Source of the DNA: Verrucomicrobiia bacterium
GTDB lineage: Bacteria > Verrucomicrobiota > Verrucomicrobiia > Palsa-1439
Assembly (NCBI GenBank): GCA_022072455.1
Contig: JAJVHY010000004.1
Coordinates: 186,001-250,000, forward strand
Direction of reading: 5' to 3'
Length of the DNA: 64,000 nt
The stretch's first letter is position 1; each line of letters begins with the position of its first letter. Position numbers and translations under genes: made by a program. Under the pieces are notes generated by a model. It was not told where the DNA came from. It made no database searches and was given only the letters and a program-made list of their open reading frames with translations. Positions 36,075 to 46,006 of the stretch are shown here, piece by piece.

Positions 36075-39000
36075 GAATTTTCCTCGCACTCCAACTCTTG
36101 GTCATCTCGGCGTACGGCGCGCTCGACGAGTTCGGCAACACCCTCTACCCAAGCCAGCACGGCGCGCCAGCGGGATACCCAGGCGTCTTCCCGGGAACGA
36201 AAGAGGCCAAGGACAAGACTACCGGCGAGATGAAGACAGTCCCCAAGTACCCGCAGTGGGGATTCCCGGAGTTGGAGAACTATCCCGGTTCGGTCGAGCA
36301 TTACCGGCAGCGGATGCAGAAGTACCAGCCGGCCATCAATCCGTTCAACGCGAAGACACTCGTGCGGAATTTCATCGTCGGCAAAGACGAGGAGTACGCC
36401 GAGCCGATCTATTACGTGCCGATGTACGAGAACCCCGTCTTCACCGGTAAGCGTCAGGCGCCGGTCAAGGTGTTTCGCCTGAAAAAAGACGGCAGCAACT
36501 CGATCACGCTGAACCTCGGCAAACTCCCACGCGGGATGTACGCCGTCCGTTTAATCGGCGCGCTGCCGTGCGAGCCGAACGATTGGAACGGCACGCCGAC
36601 GCCGATGGTGTTGACCTGCAGCGTGAACGACAAGGCTTGGACGCGCCGGGTGCGTCCGGTGGACGAGTTCTACTGCGTCGGGGCGTGGTATTTCCACGCG
36701 ACCGACGACCGCGAGCACCGGGTGGAGTTGAAGCTCGAACCGGAGAGCGAGAACGATCTGCTCGTTTACAATGTGGACCTCCACAACCCGCTGGCCGAGT
36801 GCCCGGAGAAAATCATCAAACGCAGCGCCACCGTTTACACCACCGAATCCCGGCAAGCCGCGCAGCAGCATTATGAGAAGACCGGCAAAACACTCGCCAA
36901 CTGGGGCGCGAACATTGTGTTGCCCTCGCAGCCGGGGCTCTGGAAAGGCCAACCGCTTGCCGGTGAGGAGCGCGCCAAGCGCGACGAAGTTCTCTGGAAC
37001 GTGAGCCCGCCCGACACGATGAACCTCCAGAACGACCGCGCCTATGGCAAATACGATCAGTTCTACCCGTCCGAGAAGGACCGCTGGGAATTGCCGTTCA
37101 AGACCAAGAACAGCCAAAACTGGGATCGCCCCCGCGTTCTCGAAAACAAAACCCTCGGCGCGACCTACACCGCCGAAGATTATCTGAACCGGAAACCATT
37201 ACCGGGCGCGTATCCCGACCGCGGCTGGGGATTCAACGTCGCCGGCAAGGGCTTCTACGGTCCGCTGCTCACGTTCGCGAAATCGGACGCGGGTTATCAG
37301 GTGACCGGGCACTCGATTGTCGGCGCGTTGCCGTGCGAGTATTTCAATCGCAACAACCTCAACGCCGCTCGCGACGCCGCGCTGCTGCTCTGCCGGCTCG
37401 CCTACACCTTGCCGGCGGACACGATGCAGCAAAAGAACTCGCTGCAACAAGTGACTTGCCGGTCCGACCAAGTCTTCGGCTTCAACGATCCGCTCAACCG
37501 TCGTTACACAGGCACGTACGGCATCCGGGACATCACCAACCTCGCCCGCGCGTACGACATCCTGTTCGACTTCATCAAAGACAATCAGGAGCTGGCCAGT
37601 GCGGTCGGCCGGTTCGTTCCGTGGATCAAAACCCCGGCTGACGTCCGTGCCTTCCTCGACCAACGCATCCTCCAGTTCGCGATGCAGGAACTCCGCCAAT
37701 ACCGGATGAGCACGAGTCACAACACTTCCGACATGACCATCCTGATCGCCACCATCGCGCAGGACGCCGAGGCGACGCGGCCGTTGATGGACTACCTCTT
37801 CACCGCGACGTGGGATTACCCGCTCCCGCTCTCCGGCATCCAAGACTACATGGTCACCGGCACAACGCGCGACGGGACGACGACGATTGGCTCTTACTCG
37901 TACACCGGGGAAGGCAGTCCGTTCCTGGGGGTGGCCGACGCGATTGGCACGTACATCCAGAACGGCGGCGACCCGAAATACAATCTCGCCGACCCGCGCC
38001 GGTATCCGAAGCCATTCGAGGCGGCGTACTTCAACCTCGAAGTCCGCGTGGCCGGCTTGTGGGTACCGGGCGTTGGCGACGTCGGCGGCACGATGCCGTA
38101 TGACCGCTGGTTTGGGGCTCATGAACCGGGAGTGCGGACGGGCTTCAAGTATTTCAAAGACCCGAAGCTCGCCTATATCCTGAAGAATTACTTCGGCCGC
38201 ACCGAGGAGACCGACGCCGAATGGGCGGCCATCGAAACCACCGCCGCAAAGCAAACCCGGAATCCGTGGATGGAAAACCGCAGCCGCGTCTTACCGGCTT
38301 GGGCGGGGATTCTTGAAGGTGGCACGCAGCACGACGATTTCCGATTCCGGCGCGCGGCGACGGTGCGGGTCGGTTTGGGCTGGGGACACTCGCACCGGGA
38401 CACGCTCGACTTGCAGGTCTTCGGCCTCGGTTGCCAGATGAGTCCCGACGGCGGTCAACGCCCCGGCTACGGTCACCCCGATTGCACGCTGACGATGAAC
38501 CACAATGTCGTGGAAGTCGACGGCGACGGCCGGGCATCGGGAGTCTGGGAGGGCCACGCATGGGTCCGGCAACTTGCCGACCTGCCGGGCAGCCACTTCC
38601 TCCACGCCGAGGCCATTCCACCCAAGAACAAACCGCAAGTCCGCTACGCCGGTCGCTCGGTAGCGTTGATCGACGTGGACGAAGGCCAACCCGGCAAGCT
38701 GCCCGACGGCGTGCTCGGTCCGAAGACCGTTTACGACAAGAACGTGACCTTGCCGAAGGCGTACGTGTTCGATGTCTCGCGCGTGGCCGGCGGGAAGCGG
38801 CACACCTACGGCTTCCACGGTTGCCCCGAGGACGAGTTCACTGTCAACGCCGTGAATCCGACCAAGGAGTTGCCGGAACGCGACGCACAGTATCTTCGCA
38901 AATACGTGCTCGAGGGCTACCAAGGCGCGGGCGATGCGCCGGACACCGTTGTGGCGACCTGGCGACTCGGGCGCGAGCCGTTTAATTTCACGACCAAGGG

Positions 39001-40231
39001 CGGCCGGCTCGACGAAGGCAAGGAGAAGGAATTCAAGTGCGCCGCGCCCGAGCCGATGATGCTCGGCGGCAACTACGATCCGACCTCGCCGCGGAAGTTC
39101 ACCCGGCTGCACCTGCTCGGTCAGCAAGGCGCGCGCTGTCTCTGGGACAGATGGATCTCGGCGAGCGATGGCGGGACAGTCGGGCAGTGGTTCACGCAGT
39201 TGCACGTCATGCACGACGGCGATACGGACCGGGAATCTGCGTTCCCGGCGATCATCGAGATGTACGCCGGTGAGCCGGGCATCGCCGAGACGAAGTTGCT
39301 GACGAACAACGTCGTCGTCGCCGTCAAAGTGAAAACGACGAACGGTCACACCGACATCCTCGTGGACGACGGCAGTCCCGGTCAGCCGCGCAAGATCGAG
39401 AACCTGACGGTGAACGCGCGTTTCGCCTACATCTCCACCGACGCGACCGGCTTGCGTCAGGCTTCCATCACGCAGGGCACGGAGCTAGATTTGCCCGGTG
39501 TCGTGCGGATTCAGCCCAAACAAGCCAAATACGCCGGCACGATTACCGGCGTGAATCATCTGGAACGATTCCTCGATCTGTCGGCAGCCGTGCCGGCCAA
39601 GCTCGTGGCGAATTCATCGTGGGACGTCGGCAACACGCAACAACATCGCACCAGCGTTGACGTGACCGGCGCGACCGGCAACCGGCTGAAGTACCGCAAG
39701 GGCTTGGACTTGGTGTGTACGCGCGTCACCGGGGTGGATGCCGCGACCGGCATCGTCACCGGCAAGCTCGTTTCGATTCTGATGGGCGCGGACGAAGACA
39801 ACGGGATGAAACCCGGCATGATCACCGGTCTGCAAGCGAGCAACGAAGCGATGACCAAATGGTGGCAGTGCGAATACCTCGGCGGCTCTCGCGATGAGGG
39901 TTACCGGTACAAGTTGACGGGTGCACCGGTCACTGCCGACGACTTCCCGGCCAACAGCGCCATCCGCATCTGGGAAATCGGCGTCGGCGACCAAGCCGAA
40001 CTCGCCACCTACGCCGGTATCCGTCGAAGTCCGGTTTATCCCGGCCTCTACGAAGTCACGGCCAACGTGCCGTTCACGCTCGCGTTGCCGGCCGCTCGAT
40101 TCGAAGTGTCGAAGGACCGGGTAAACTGGACTCCGTTGAAGACCACCACCAAGAACGGCCTGGCCCAGATGGAATTCACGGAGGAAGTCCTTGGGACCGG
40201 TCATCTCTTCTTGCGGGCCGGCAAACCATGA
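36071..40231 (+). CDS. Giant secreted heparinase II/III-like protein
   Basis: This 1386-residue exported protein (signal MRIFLALQLLVISAYGA) has an N-terminal beta domain (about 100-260), a helical (alpha/alpha) toroid (about 400-690) and a heparinase II/III-type beta-sandwich from about 760. That part contains GWGHSHRDTLDL (His773, His775, Asp777), close to the HxD-L pattern of the family, followed by GYGHPDCTLTMNHNVVEVD. Residues 1130-1386 add a further beta domain ending in FLRAGKP. Known relatives are lyases or hydrolases on uronic-acid polysaccharides such as heparin, alginate or ulvan. The length is about twice that of typical heparinases. It is coupled by ATGA to both neighbours. Substrate unknown. 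Confidence 0.7.
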   Translation: MRIFLALQLLVISAYGALDEFGNTLYPSQHGAPAGYPGVFPGTKEAKDKTTGEMKTVPKYPQWGFPELENYPGSVEHYRQRMQKYQPAINPFNAKTLVRNFIVGKDEEYAEPIYYVPMYENPVFTGKRQAPVKVFRLKKDGSNSITLNLGKLPRGMYAVRLIGALPCEPNDWNGTPTPMVLTCSVNDKAWTRRVRPVDEFYCVGAWYFHATDDREHRVELKLEPESENDLLVYNVDLHNPLAECPEKIIKRSATVYTTESRQAAQQHYEKTGKTLANWGANIVLPSQPGLWKGQPLAGEERAKRDEVLWNVSPPDTMNLQNDRAYGKYDQFYPSEKDRWELPFKTKNSQNWDRPRVLENKTLGATYTAEDYLNRKPLPGAYPDRGWGFNVAGKGFYGPLLTFAKSDAGYQVTGHSIVGALPCEYFNRNNLNAARDAALLLCRLAYTLPADTMQQKNSLQQVTCRSDQVFGFNDPLNRRYTGTYGIRDITNLARAYDILFDFIKDNQELASAVGRFVPWIKTPADVRAFLDQRILQFAMQELRQYRMSTSHNTSDMTILIATIAQDAEATRPLMDYLFTATWDYPLPLSGIQDYMVTGTTRDGTTTIGSYSYTGEGSPFLGVADAIGTYIQNGGDPKYNLADPRRYPKPFEAAYFNLEVRVAGLWVPGVGDVGGTMPYDRWFGAHEPGVRTGFKYFKDPKLAYILKNYFGRTEETDAEWAAIETTAAKQTRNPWMENRSRVLPAWAGILEGGTQHDDFRFRRAATVRVGLGWGHSHRDTLDLQVFGLGCQMSPDGGQRPGYGHPDCTLTMNHNVVEVDGDGRASGVWEGHAWVRQLADLPGSHFLHAEAIPPKNKPQVRYAGRSVALIDVDEGQPGKLPDGVLGPKTVYDKNVTLPKAYVFDVSRVAGGKRHTYGFHGCPEDEFTVNAVNPTKELPERDAQYLRKYVLEGYQGAGDAPDTVVATWRLGREPFNFTTKGGRLDEGKEKEFKCAAPEPMMLGGNYDPTSPRKFTRLHLLGQQGARCLWDRWISASDGGTVGQWFTQLHVMHDGDTDRESAFPAIIEMYAGEPGIAETKLLTNNVVVAVKVKTTNGHTDILVDDGSPGQPRKIENLTVNARFAYISTDATGLRQASITQGTELDLPGVVRIQPKQAKYAGTITGVNHLERFLDLSAAVPAKLVANSSWDVGNTQQHRTSVDVTGATGNRLKYRKGLDLVCTRVTGVDAATGIVTGKLVSILMGADEDNGMKPGMITGLQASNEAMTKWWQCEYLGGSRDEGYRYKLTGAPVTADDFPANSAIRIWEIGVGDQAELATYAGIRRSPVYPGLYEVTANVPFTLALPAARFEVSKDRVNWTPLKTTTKNGLAQMEFTEEVLGTGHLFLRAGKP

Positions 40232-42621
40232 ATACACGCTTCTTACTTCTTGCAGCGATTCTCTGCACCGCAGGCGAAGCGCAGCAGCCGACCGGCCGGG
40301 TCGGACATGTTGCGACGAACGGCTTGGCCGGTGCGGCAACGGCGGCGGAACGTCACGTTGTCTTATGCGTTGCTAATCCAAAAGCCCAATATCCGACCAT
40401 CGAACTGGATGAGTTTGGCCTGACTCCGCATGTATTTTCCTTGGGCGCGGAGGCGCCGGGGGCCGAGGTTGATCTCCGGGAGGCGCTCGACCGGTCCCGG
40501 CTGCTGGTGTTTGCCCCGCCGTCTGGTTCGGACCGGGTGAATCTCGATTTGGTTTTTGCGAATTCCGTCAACCGCAACGCCGTGCGGTCCTTCCTGAAAC
40601 GCGGTGGCACGATAGTTTTCGACGGCACCGGGGTGGCGCAAGGGGAGGTTAAAGGGTTTCTAGCCGAGATCGGAGTCGTGCCGCCGAAAGCCGGCGACCT
40701 GCCCCCGCTCGAAAAGAAGGAAAAGCACCTCGCCACCCCTGGGCCTGCCCACAAGATTCTAAACACCCCCCAGGCGTTGACCGACGAACTCAATCCAAAA
40801 ATACGGAGCGCATATAGTTCTTGGGACGAGAAACAGATCGCGCCGCTGCGTTTGAAGCAGAAACCCGAACTCGCAGTCCTCGTCATTCAGGAAAATGTTT
40901 TAGGCGGAGGCCGGGTGGTCTTCAACACGACTGGCCTGTTCGATGGCCGCACGACTGACGGCGCACGGTTGTGCGACAACCTCTACACGTTCGCCTTCCA
41001 GTCGGAAGTGAAGCGCGTGCCCCCGCCGAAGTCGCGCTACATCGTCGAGTCCGGCTGGCAGGCGTGGACGAAGAATCCGTACGAGCGGTTTTCACTCAAA
41101 CAGGATGCCGCGGAGAAATCACCCCTCGACAAACTCGAGTTGACCGCCGCCATCAATGAACATCTCTCAGCCATGGTGTTGGTGAGCAACTCGGCCAACG
41201 CCCCGGCCTTGAACCTGACCGTTGCCGCCAGCGAGCTGCGCTCGGCGACCAACGCGCTTCCTCCGGTGGTCGTCCGCGAGTTGGTCTTTGACCGCGCCGA
41301 TGGGACAAACCCGGACCCCCTGCCGGAGTGCCAGAAGCTGAGCGTGCCGCCCGGCGAAACGCGCATCGTCTGGCTCACCGTGAACACCTTCGGACGCACC
41401 GCCGGCAGCTACCGCGGGGAGTTGGTGTTGACACCCGACGGCGAAACACCGCGCCCGATACCCCTGCGGGTTGAAGTGCTGCCCATCACCTTGCCGGCCG
41501 CCAATCCGATGAGGTTTTCGACCTGGGAATGGTTTTTCGGCTGGCGCGACAAGCTCGTCCAGAATCGCGACAACTGGAAATACTTTCACCAAGACTTGAT
41601 CAATCACGGGGCAAACGTCTTCCATCCCGTCATGGAAATGCCGAGCCGCGTGGCCGATACCAATGGGAACGTAGTGCTGGGCCCGGATAATTTCCAGAAG
41701 TACCGGGACCGGTTCATCACGCTGGATAAGCAATCCCGTTACCTGATCTACGGGAACATCGAGGCCCCGTTCGCGCCGTCAATCAAGGGCGGATCGGAGC
41801 TGCGCTTCCCTTCGCCCGAACACGACAAGGCTTACCGGGGGTATGTGGCGGGGATCATCAAATTCCTCAAAGGACTCGGCCTGACGTACGACCAGTTCGC
41901 TTTCTATCCGTACGACGAAATCAGAGATACCCAGGTGGCAACGGCACTCAAAAATTACGCGATCATCAAGGAAGTCGATCCGCAGGCGAAAATCTTTGTC
42001 ACCCTCGGCGGCAAGAGTAAGGCGAACTTCTTCGAGTCCAAGGAAGGTTTACCGGTCAAGGACCTCGCGCCGTTCATCGACATCTGGTGCCAGGGCCTGG
42101 CGTTCCATGAATATTTCGCCGATCCAAAATCGAAGCAGGCGCAAAACCTGAAAAAGGTTCTCGAGTTCTGCAAACAGACCGGCCAGGAAGTCTGGAGCTA
42201 CAACGTCACCACCCGCGCGGCGTATGAATTGGCGCCGTACCAGCGTTACCGGCTCAAGCCGTGGGGCGCTTATGCGCTCGGAGTGACCGGGTATGGCTTC
42301 TTCGGCCTCACTATTTGGAAGGACGACACCTTCTCCGCCATCCTGCCGGGCCCTCGGCCTGTGCCGACGATCCGGTGGGAAGCGGTGCGCGACGGGTTGA
42401 ACGACGTGAAGTACCTCGTCGTGCTCACCGAGGAAATTGCCCGCGCCAAGCAGGCCGGTCGTCCGACGGACCGGGCAGAGGCACTCCGTGAAGCCGCATT
42501 GAGGGAGGTCAATGAAAATAGCCTCGACGCCTCGCTGGCTCCCACCTACCGCACTAAGATTGCCAGCATGATCTTGGAACTCCAGAAGAACGCTCCAGCA
42601 AGGGCACAGGTTCAGCCGTGA
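40228..42621 (+). CDS. Secreted DUF4091 glycoside hydrolase-like protein
   Basis: This 797-residue protein has a signal peptide (MNTRFLLLAAILCTAGEAQ), an N-terminal domain resembling a class I amidotransferase/ThuA-like fold (RSFLKRGGTIVFDGTG), a beta-sandwich (VSNSANAPALNLTV, GSYRGELVLTPDGE), and a TIM-barrel-like region ending in the DUF4091 hallmark (RWEAVRDGLNDVKYL). Possible catalytic acids include YPYDEIRDTQ at about residue 560. DUF4091 proteins are common in PVC and Bacteroidetes polysaccharide loci, without a uniform assigned activity. The start overlaps the heparinase-like stop (ATGA). It closes the exported-enzyme part of this operon. Confidence 0.82.
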   Translation: MNTRFLLLAAILCTAGEAQQPTGRVGHVATNGLAGAATAAERHVVLCVANPKAQYPTIELDEFGLTPHVFSLGAEAPGAEVDLREALDRSRLLVFAPPSGSDRVNLDLVFANSVNRNAVRSFLKRGGTIVFDGTGVAQGEVKGFLAEIGVVPPKAGDLPPLEKKEKHLATPGPAHKILNTPQALTDELNPKIRSAYSSWDEKQIAPLRLKQKPELAVLVIQENVLGGGRVVFNTTGLFDGRTTDGARLCDNLYTFAFQSEVKRVPPPKSRYIVESGWQAWTKNPYERFSLKQDAAEKSPLDKLELTAAINEHLSAMVLVSNSANAPALNLTVAASELRSATNALPPVVVRELVFDRADGTNPDPLPECQKLSVPPGETRIVWLTVNTFGRTAGSYRGELVLTPDGETPRPIPLRVEVLPITLPAANPMRFSTWEWFFGWRDKLVQNRDNWKYFHQDLINHGANVFHPVMEMPSRVADTNGNVVLGPDNFQKYRDRFITLDKQSRYLIYGNIEAPFAPSIKGGSELRFPSPEHDKAYRGYVAGIIKFLKGLGLTYDQFAFYPYDEIRDTQVATALKNYAIIKEVDPQAKIFVTLGGKSKANFFESKEGLPVKDLAPFIDIWCQGLAFHEYFADPKSKQAQNLKKVLEFCKQTGQEVWSYNVTTRAAYELAPYQRYRLKPWGAYALGVTGYGFFGLTIWKDDTFSAILPGPRPVPTIRWEAVRDGLNDVKYLVVLTEEIARAKQAGRPTDRAEALREAALREVNENSLDASLAPTYRTKIASMILELQKNAPARAQVQP

Positions 42622-42668
42622 GAACAACCCACCGATTAGTTTTCCCATCGTGATGAAGAATTCGACCA

Positions 42669-42871
42669 TGAAACAAATCAGAGGACTCGCTTGGGCAGTG
42701 TTGGCTTGTCTCGTCAGCTTCAACCACCGCCACGGCCAGCTCCTGCGGCAAACAGGGAAACTGCCGTTCCCGTGCCTGACCAGTTGGTGCGAGATTCCCA
42801 AGCTGCGTGCCCACGTCCAAAAAGTTCTTTCCGAACTGTCACTTCCAACCAATCCTCATCATCAATTATGA
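42669..42871 (+). CDS. Small ORF with hydrophobic N-terminus, possibly a truncated gene
   Basis: From ATG 42669 this gives 67 residues: MKQIRGLAWAVLACLV, a convincing export-type helix, then a His/Arg/Pro-rich region with no familiar pattern. Its TGA (42869-42871) overlaps the ATG of the following dehydrogenase in the ATGA style used throughout this operon, which argues that it is translated. The composition after residue 17 is odd and a frame change there would yield SASTTATASSC, so it may be the start of a decayed secreted protein. An ATG at 42651 would add six residues. No function can be proposed. Confidence 0.4.
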
Positions 42872-44082
42872 AAACCACTCCATCGAAATACCAAATCGGC
42901 ATCATTGGCCTCGGCGCGCGGGCGGAAACTTTTGCTCGCGAACTTTACGCCGGCACGGACCGCGCCCAACTCTTCGGCTTGTGCGATCTCGACGAAGATC
43001 GCACCAGAAAATTCGTGGACTACTGCGGCCTCAAGGGGGCACGCACGTTCCAGAACCCTGAAGAGTTTTTCGCCCAGAAGAACCTCGATGCGGTCATCAT
43101 TACGACGCCTGACTTCACGCACCGGGATGTCGCCGTGGCCGCGATGCAGGCCGGCAAGCACGTTTACCTCGAAAAACCCATCGGCCGCACCAGCGCGGAA
43201 TGCCGCGACATCATCCGCGCCCAGCGTGAAACCGGGCAGACTGTGTTTGTCGGGTTCAACATGCGCGCCTCGACCGCCCACGAACGCGTCAAGGACGTCG
43301 TGCAGTCCGGCATCCTCGGGCAGATCGTGCATATCGAGGGCTTGGAACAGCTCAAAATCGCGCACAGCGCGTCATTTATGCGCCGCTTCCATCGCAAGCA
43401 TGCGAATACCGGCGGGATGCTGAACCACAAATGCACGCACGACCTCGACATCATGCAGTGGTTCATCGGCCACGAACATCGGGTGCGCAAGGTCGCGTGC
43501 TTTGCCGGCTTGAACGTATTCCTCCCGAAGAAAGCGCCCGCGAAATATTGCCACGAGTGCCCGGCCGACATCTATGCCGCGTGCGCTTACAAGGACCAGG
43601 CTGGGTTTGTCTTCCCGGTCGGCGGTACGACGCCGATTCATCACCAGAAAAAGGACACCTACGGCGGCGACCTGTGCGTTTACACCGAGGACAAAGACAC
43701 ATTCGACAACTGGACGATGATCTTTGAATGGGACAACGGCGTGCGCGGCAATTTCAACCTCCAGCTTTTCCAATCGAAGGGCCTGCGCGAGACGCGGATT
43801 TGGGGCGAACTCGGCACGATGCATCTGACGGACGGCCAGCTCCGCACGATCGTTTCCCGCACCGGCGACGAAATCATCCATCGCATCCCGCCGCCCCCGA
43901 AGGGCGGACACGGCGGTGCGGACACGCGGATGCTCGGTCGCTTGATTGCGGCGCTCGATAAAGGCGACAGTGGCGACTCCGGTCTCTCGGCCGGTCTGGC
44001 CGCCACGTTGGTTGCCGAAAAAGCGTTGGTGTCGGCACAGACCGGCCAAGTCCAAGTGATCGCGCCCGAAGAATTCGCATGA
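42868..44082 (+). CDS. Gfo/Idh/MocA-family oxidoreductase with Cys motif (1 of 3 in cluster)
   Basis: This 404-residue cytoplasmic dehydrogenase has the Rossmann motif GIIGLGARAE near residue 11 and LEKPIG (Glu102 to Pro104). The second domain includes the conserved GGMLNHKCTHDLDIMQW, with the His that usually follows the active-site Lys. A four-cysteine stretch (KYCHECPADIYAAC) lies between the halves and may bind a metal; a similar stretch occurs in the third cluster member. ATG 42868 is preceded by no clear ribosome site but is ATGA-coupled to the small upstream frame. It probably oxidises an uncommon sugar or inositol; substrate not determinable. Confidence 0.9.
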   Translation: MKTTPSKYQIGIIGLGARAETFARELYAGTDRAQLFGLCDLDEDRTRKFVDYCGLKGARTFQNPEEFFAQKNLDAVIITTPDFTHRDVAVAAMQAGKHVYLEKPIGRTSAECRDIIRAQRETGQTVFVGFNMRASTAHERVKDVVQSGILGQIVHIEGLEQLKIAHSASFMRRFHRKHANTGGMLNHKCTHDLDIMQWFIGHEHRVRKVACFAGLNVFLPKKAPAKYCHECPADIYAACAYKDQAGFVFPVGGTTPIHHQKKDTYGGDLCVYTEDKDTFDNWTMIFEWDNGVRGNFNLQLFQSKGLRETRIWGELGTMHLTDGQLRTIVSRTGDEIIHRIPPPPKGGHGGADTRMLGRLIAALDKGDSGDSGLSAGLAATLVAEKALVSAQTGQVQVIAPEEFA

Positions 44083-45176
44083 CCCGCACCACTCGCATTT
44101 ACCTCGTCGGCGCGGGTGTCATTGCCCGGTTTCACGCGCAAGCCGCGCAACGCTTGCCGGGGGAAACGCAACTGATCGTTGCCGACCCGAACCCGGCCGC
44201 GCGCGCAGATTTCGCGGGCCGGTTTCCGCAAGCCCGGCTCTTCGACAACGCGACAACGATGCTGGCCGAGCCGGCGCAATCGGGCGACATCGTGGTGCTC
44301 GCGACACCCCCGTTCACGCGGCTGGCCTTGGGCACGCAGGCCCTGAGTTCCGGCCGGCATGTGCTCTGCGAAAAACCGCTGGCGATGAACGCTCAGGAAG
44401 CCGAGCAACTGCTCGCGTTGGCGAAGGCGCGCAACCTTCTCATCGGTTGTTGCAGCGCCCGGTTCGTGGACACACCGACCACGCGCGAGGCGAAACGGCT
44501 GGTGGATTCCGGCAGCTTGGGCGCGGTTTACCACGCCACGTTCGTGCAACGCGTCCAGCGGTTTCGGACCGGCATCGAGTATCAACCCACGAGCCGGTGG
44601 TTTCTGGACAGTTCCAAAAACGGCGGCGGCATCGTGATGGATTGGACGCCGTACGATTTCACGATGTTGAACTCGGTGCTCGCGCCGGTGCGCGTGGAAG
44701 TCGTGGACGCCTGGCTGGCGAATCCAGCAACGCACCTGAGCTTGCCGGCGGGAACGGTGTTCGACGTGGAGGAGCATGCCGGCGCGACGTTGCGGTTTCA
44801 CCGGGCGGACGGCACGAAGGTCAACGTCACCTACGAACGCGCGTCCTGCACGCATGGCGAAGCGCGGTCCGTCCTCGAAATCGAAGGCACACAGGGCGCA
44901 GTGCGTTGGAACTGGCTGATGATCGGCGGCAAGGGCGAGTTGACGCACACCACGGACGTCGATGGCAAGCCCAGCAGCGTGACCCAGACGTTTGACAAGA
45001 CCGAACTGCCGCCGCACGACCGGCCGCTGCATTACCTCTGGAAACGCATTGCCGGGCAACCGTCGGCGGCCGTGGTCAACGCGGACGCGGTGTTCAACTT
45101 CCGCTGCCTGCGCGCCGTGTACGACTGCGCAAACACCGGCCAGCCGCAGAGCATCCAACGCGAGGGGCAAGCATGA
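44079..45176 (+). CDS. Gfo/Idh/MocA-family oxidoreductase (2 of 3 in cluster)
   Basis: This 365-residue cytoplasmic protein has IYLVGAGVIARFHA at the N-terminus (Rossmann motif), CEKPLAM with Glu98, and a C-terminal domain with GGGIVMDWTPYDFTML. The last phrase has Asp-Trp where most relatives have a His-Asp pair, so its catalytic details may differ. It overlaps both neighbours by 4 nt. The presence of three different paralogs in one operon suggests successive redox steps at different carbons, as in known pathways that oxidise a sugar to a keto form and later reduce it again; this is inference. Confidence 0.9.
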   Translation: MTRTTRIYLVGAGVIARFHAQAAQRLPGETQLIVADPNPAARADFAGRFPQARLFDNATTMLAEPAQSGDIVVLATPPFTRLALGTQALSSGRHVLCEKPLAMNAQEAEQLLALAKARNLLIGCCSARFVDTPTTREAKRLVDSGSLGAVYHATFVQRVQRFRTGIEYQPTSRWFLDSSKNGGGIVMDWTPYDFTMLNSVLAPVRVEVVDAWLANPATHLSLPAGTVFDVEEHAGATLRFHRADGTKVNVTYERASCTHGEARSVLEIEGTQGAVRWNWLMIGGKGELTHTTDVDGKPSSVTQTFDKTELPPHDRPLHYLWKRIAGQPSAAVVNADAVFNFRCLRAVYDCANTGQPQSIQREGQA

Positions 45177-46006
45177 GTTGGCGACTCTTCGCGATGGACA
45201 CGCATTTCAAGCACAGCCTCGGCACATACGAGTTCGACGCGCGCTGCGAGATGGTCAAGGAATTGGGCTACGACGCAACCTACCTGAGTCTGCTCAACGA
45301 ACCGGCGTGGAACGATCTTCCCCGACTGGCCAGCGTGAAGACGAAGCACGACCTCGACGTGGCCGGCGTCTGGCTACTGTTGGATGGTGCCGGCGACGAC
45401 AATCATGCCGGCAACCTGCGCGTTTTGCGCGCCATTGAGACGACCGAGGGCTGCGATCATTTCGAATTGTCGATCCGCACCAGCGACACGACCATCACTC
45501 GCTCCGATGCCGCCGGTGATGCCGCTGCCACGCGTTGGCTGGAACGGCTGCTGACAGCTGCGGACAAACGCGGCGCGACCATCTCGCTCTACCCGCACAT
45601 CAACTTCTGGCTCGAACGCATCGAAGACGCCGTCCGCCTCTGCCGGCAATTCAATCACCCACGCTTGCGCGCCGTGTTCTGCGGATTTCATTGGTATGCC
45701 GTCGATGGCAAGAATCTCGGCGCGCGTTTGGCTGAGGCGCAACCGTTTCTCCGGTCGGTCAATCTCTGCGGCACGCGAAAACTTCCCGAGGCAAAACTAC
45801 CGACCATCGAGCCGCTCGACTCTGGCGAACTGGACCACTTCGCGGTACTCGGTCGGCTGCGGGAGATCGGGTACGCCGGCATGATCGGTTTCCAAGGCTA
45901 CGGCATGGGCGGCGACGTTTACACAAACCTGCAACGTTCCATCCGCGCGTTCCGCGACCTCGAAGGACGCCTGCAACGTCATCCCAACTGGGCGAAACTC
46001 CAATGA
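45173..46006 (+). CDS. Sugar phosphate isomerase/epimerase-like TIM barrel
   Basis: This 277-residue protein belongs to the xylose isomerase-like TIM-barrel (AP endonuclease 2) family. It has the typical opening (EFDARCEMVKELGYDATYLS), a mid-barrel strand with possible ligands (ISLYPHINFWLERIEDAVRL), the FCGFHWYAVDG strand and a late GYAGMIGFQGYGMGGD that replaces the usual IGYxGxxxxE end. Such proteins isomerise or epimerise keto sugars, often handing substrates between Gfo/Idh/MocA dehydrogenases, which fits its place between two of them with 4-nt overlaps. It is cytoplasmic. The loss of some usual metal ligands cannot be judged without alignment. Confidence 0.85.
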   Translation: MSWRLFAMDTHFKHSLGTYEFDARCEMVKELGYDATYLSLLNEPAWNDLPRLASVKTKHDLDVAGVWLLLDGAGDDNHAGNLRVLRAIETTEGCDHFELSIRTSDTTITRSDAAGDAAATRWLERLLTAADKRGATISLYPHINFWLERIEDAVRLCRQFNHPRLRAVFCGFHWYAVDGKNLGARLAEAQPFLRSVNLCGTRKLPEAKLPTIEPLDSGELDHFAVLGRLREIGYAGMIGFQGYGMGGDVYTNLQRSIRAFRDLEGRLQRHPNWAKLQ

